Source: JAXGVG01 sp040773965
GTDB lineage: Bacteria > Pseudomonadota > Alphaproteobacteria > UBA9219
Reading direction: 5' to 3'
Assembly (NCBI GenBank): GCA_040773965.1
Contig: JAXGVG010000105.1
Span: 1 to 6,764, forward strand
DNA length: 6,764 nucleotides
Shown here: in pieces, positions 6,312 through 6,764 of the stretch
How positions within the stretch are numbered: the stretch's first letter is position 1
Layout of the letters: each line of letters starts with the position of its first letter
Notes under the pieces: model-generated
Databases searched by the model: none
Told to the model about the DNA's origin: nothing
The model's input: only the letters and a program-made list of their open reading frames with translations
Translations under genes and position numbers: made by a program

Positions 6312-6650
6312 ACATTTGATCGATGAATGAAGATGTTAATAGCCTTAAAATATGTCCGGTTATATGGTTTGGTGCTGCTAATGATATTTAGGACCAGATT
6401 TCAGGGCATATTAACAATTTTGGTTATTATGACACAATTCCAAAAGGTGAGTATAAGAGTATGTAATAGAATGTTTATTAAACATTTGCAATGAAATGAA
6501 GATGATAGCTGCGTCTATCAACTTTTGAATACCCATTAGCACAGCAGGGTTATTATTGCTAAGGGTAAGAGCGACAATCAACCAAATGAACTTATTCCTT
6601 CAGTGAACAAAACGAGAGAGTCCTGGGTTGCTTTTGGGCGAGGTAGGATC

Positions 6651-6764
6651 TTAAAGCCATCCGGCAAAGGTTTGATTTCGTTCCGTAAGAGCAACAATTG
6701 CGCCGAATATAGGCTTTCCATCAACAAAAGTGCGGTTTCCGTCCACTGGATCGACGATCCAGAC
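6651..6764 (-). pseudogene. Inositol-monophosphatase-family fragment, interrupted by stop
   Basis: Read from the window edge on the minus strand, 37 codons give VWIVDPVDGNRTFVDGKPIF, then GAIVALTERNQTFAGWL, then TAA (complement at 6651-6653). This is the core metal-binding motif of the family (W-x-x-DP-x-DG-T-x-x-F), which dephosphorylates inositol, histidinol or related phosphates using Mg2+. Family members are about 260 residues long and continue for well over 100 residues after this motif. Here the stop falls 26 residues after DG, and the codons after it read DPT in the same frame, matching the usual GW-x-x-DP. That suggests a nonsense change at the second x, often Tyr or His. The motif Thr/Ser after DG is Asn here, another sign of decay. 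The 17 codons after the stop lose family resemblance by the fourth and end at TGA (6600-6602). The 5' part lies outside the window, so whether it is SuhB-, HisN- or CysQ-like cannot be told. Confidence 0.7.

Larger units (their letters stand above)
5910..6650. other. AT-rich stretch with no convincing protein gene
   Basis: This stretch of about 740 bases separates the promoter region of the DUF6794-like gene from the phosphatase remnant. Base composition falls visibly towards A and T, especially from about 6090. Open frames are short, overlap on both strands and mostly lack ribosome binding sites. They include a 54-codon plus-strand frame at 6104-6268, whose product would have a hydrophobic stretch MPFFLLLLSIEIIL, and a 62-codon minus-strand frame at 6127-6315 covering the same DNA. 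I see no tRNA, no rRNA, no CRISPR array and no insertion-sequence ends. The only structured elements I can point to are the 8-codon ORF with its ribosome binding site and the inverted repeats at 6260-6311, listed separately. Confidence 0.6.

Noticed and set aside
6127..6315. 62-codon minus-strand frame in the AT-rich region
   Set aside because: It has no ribosome binding site before its ATG, no recognisable motif, and overlaps the inverted repeats and the plus-strand frame.

Overview
The window reads as a chromosomal segment of an alphaproteobacterium-like Gram-negative bacterium. Support comes from a compact FtsK of 791 residues with a short charged linker, a phospholipid-transport MlaE/MlaF pair (which implies an outer membrane), and moderately GC-rich codon use in the main genes. 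The lineage below class is not resolved from the sequence, and the class itself is an inference.

Layout. Positions 1-1101 hold the 3' part of a plus-strand gene for a probably exported protein with a bacterial Ig-like domain and a six-cysteine C-terminal region that I do not recognise. A 61-bp gap with a promoter-like TTGACA follows. Next comes mlaE (1163-1933), then mlaF (1926-2714), which overlaps mlaE by 8 bp and probably starts at TTG. A hairpin followed by a T-rich tract lies directly after the mlaF stop. Then comes ftsK (2797-5172), a full-length DNA translocase. It converges on a minus-strand gene (5217-5792) for a small membrane-anchored protein with a DUF6794-like domain.

From about 5850 the DNA becomes clearly AT-rich, and no convincing protein gene is seen up to about 6650. 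This stretch holds a likely promoter for the minus-strand gene, an 8-codon ORF with a very good ribosome binding site, an inverted-repeat cluster and scraps of open frame. At the right edge, on the minus strand, is a fragment of an inositol-monophosphatase-family gene that meets an in-frame stop inside the conserved core. It looks like a pseudogene.

How the genes work together. MlaE and MlaF would form the permease and ATPase of an inner-membrane complex that moves phospholipids between the membranes; the MlaD substrate-binding partner is not in the window. FtsK couples septum formation to clearing and resolving the chromosome terminus. The two systems appear to be separate transcription units. 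The right third looks like a degenerating or recently rearranged intergenic area, not a compact functional system. I found no clear undescribed system; the best leads are the interrupted phosphatase remnant, the tiny leader-like ORF with its downstream inverted repeats, and the unassigned Cys-rich domain of the first protein.
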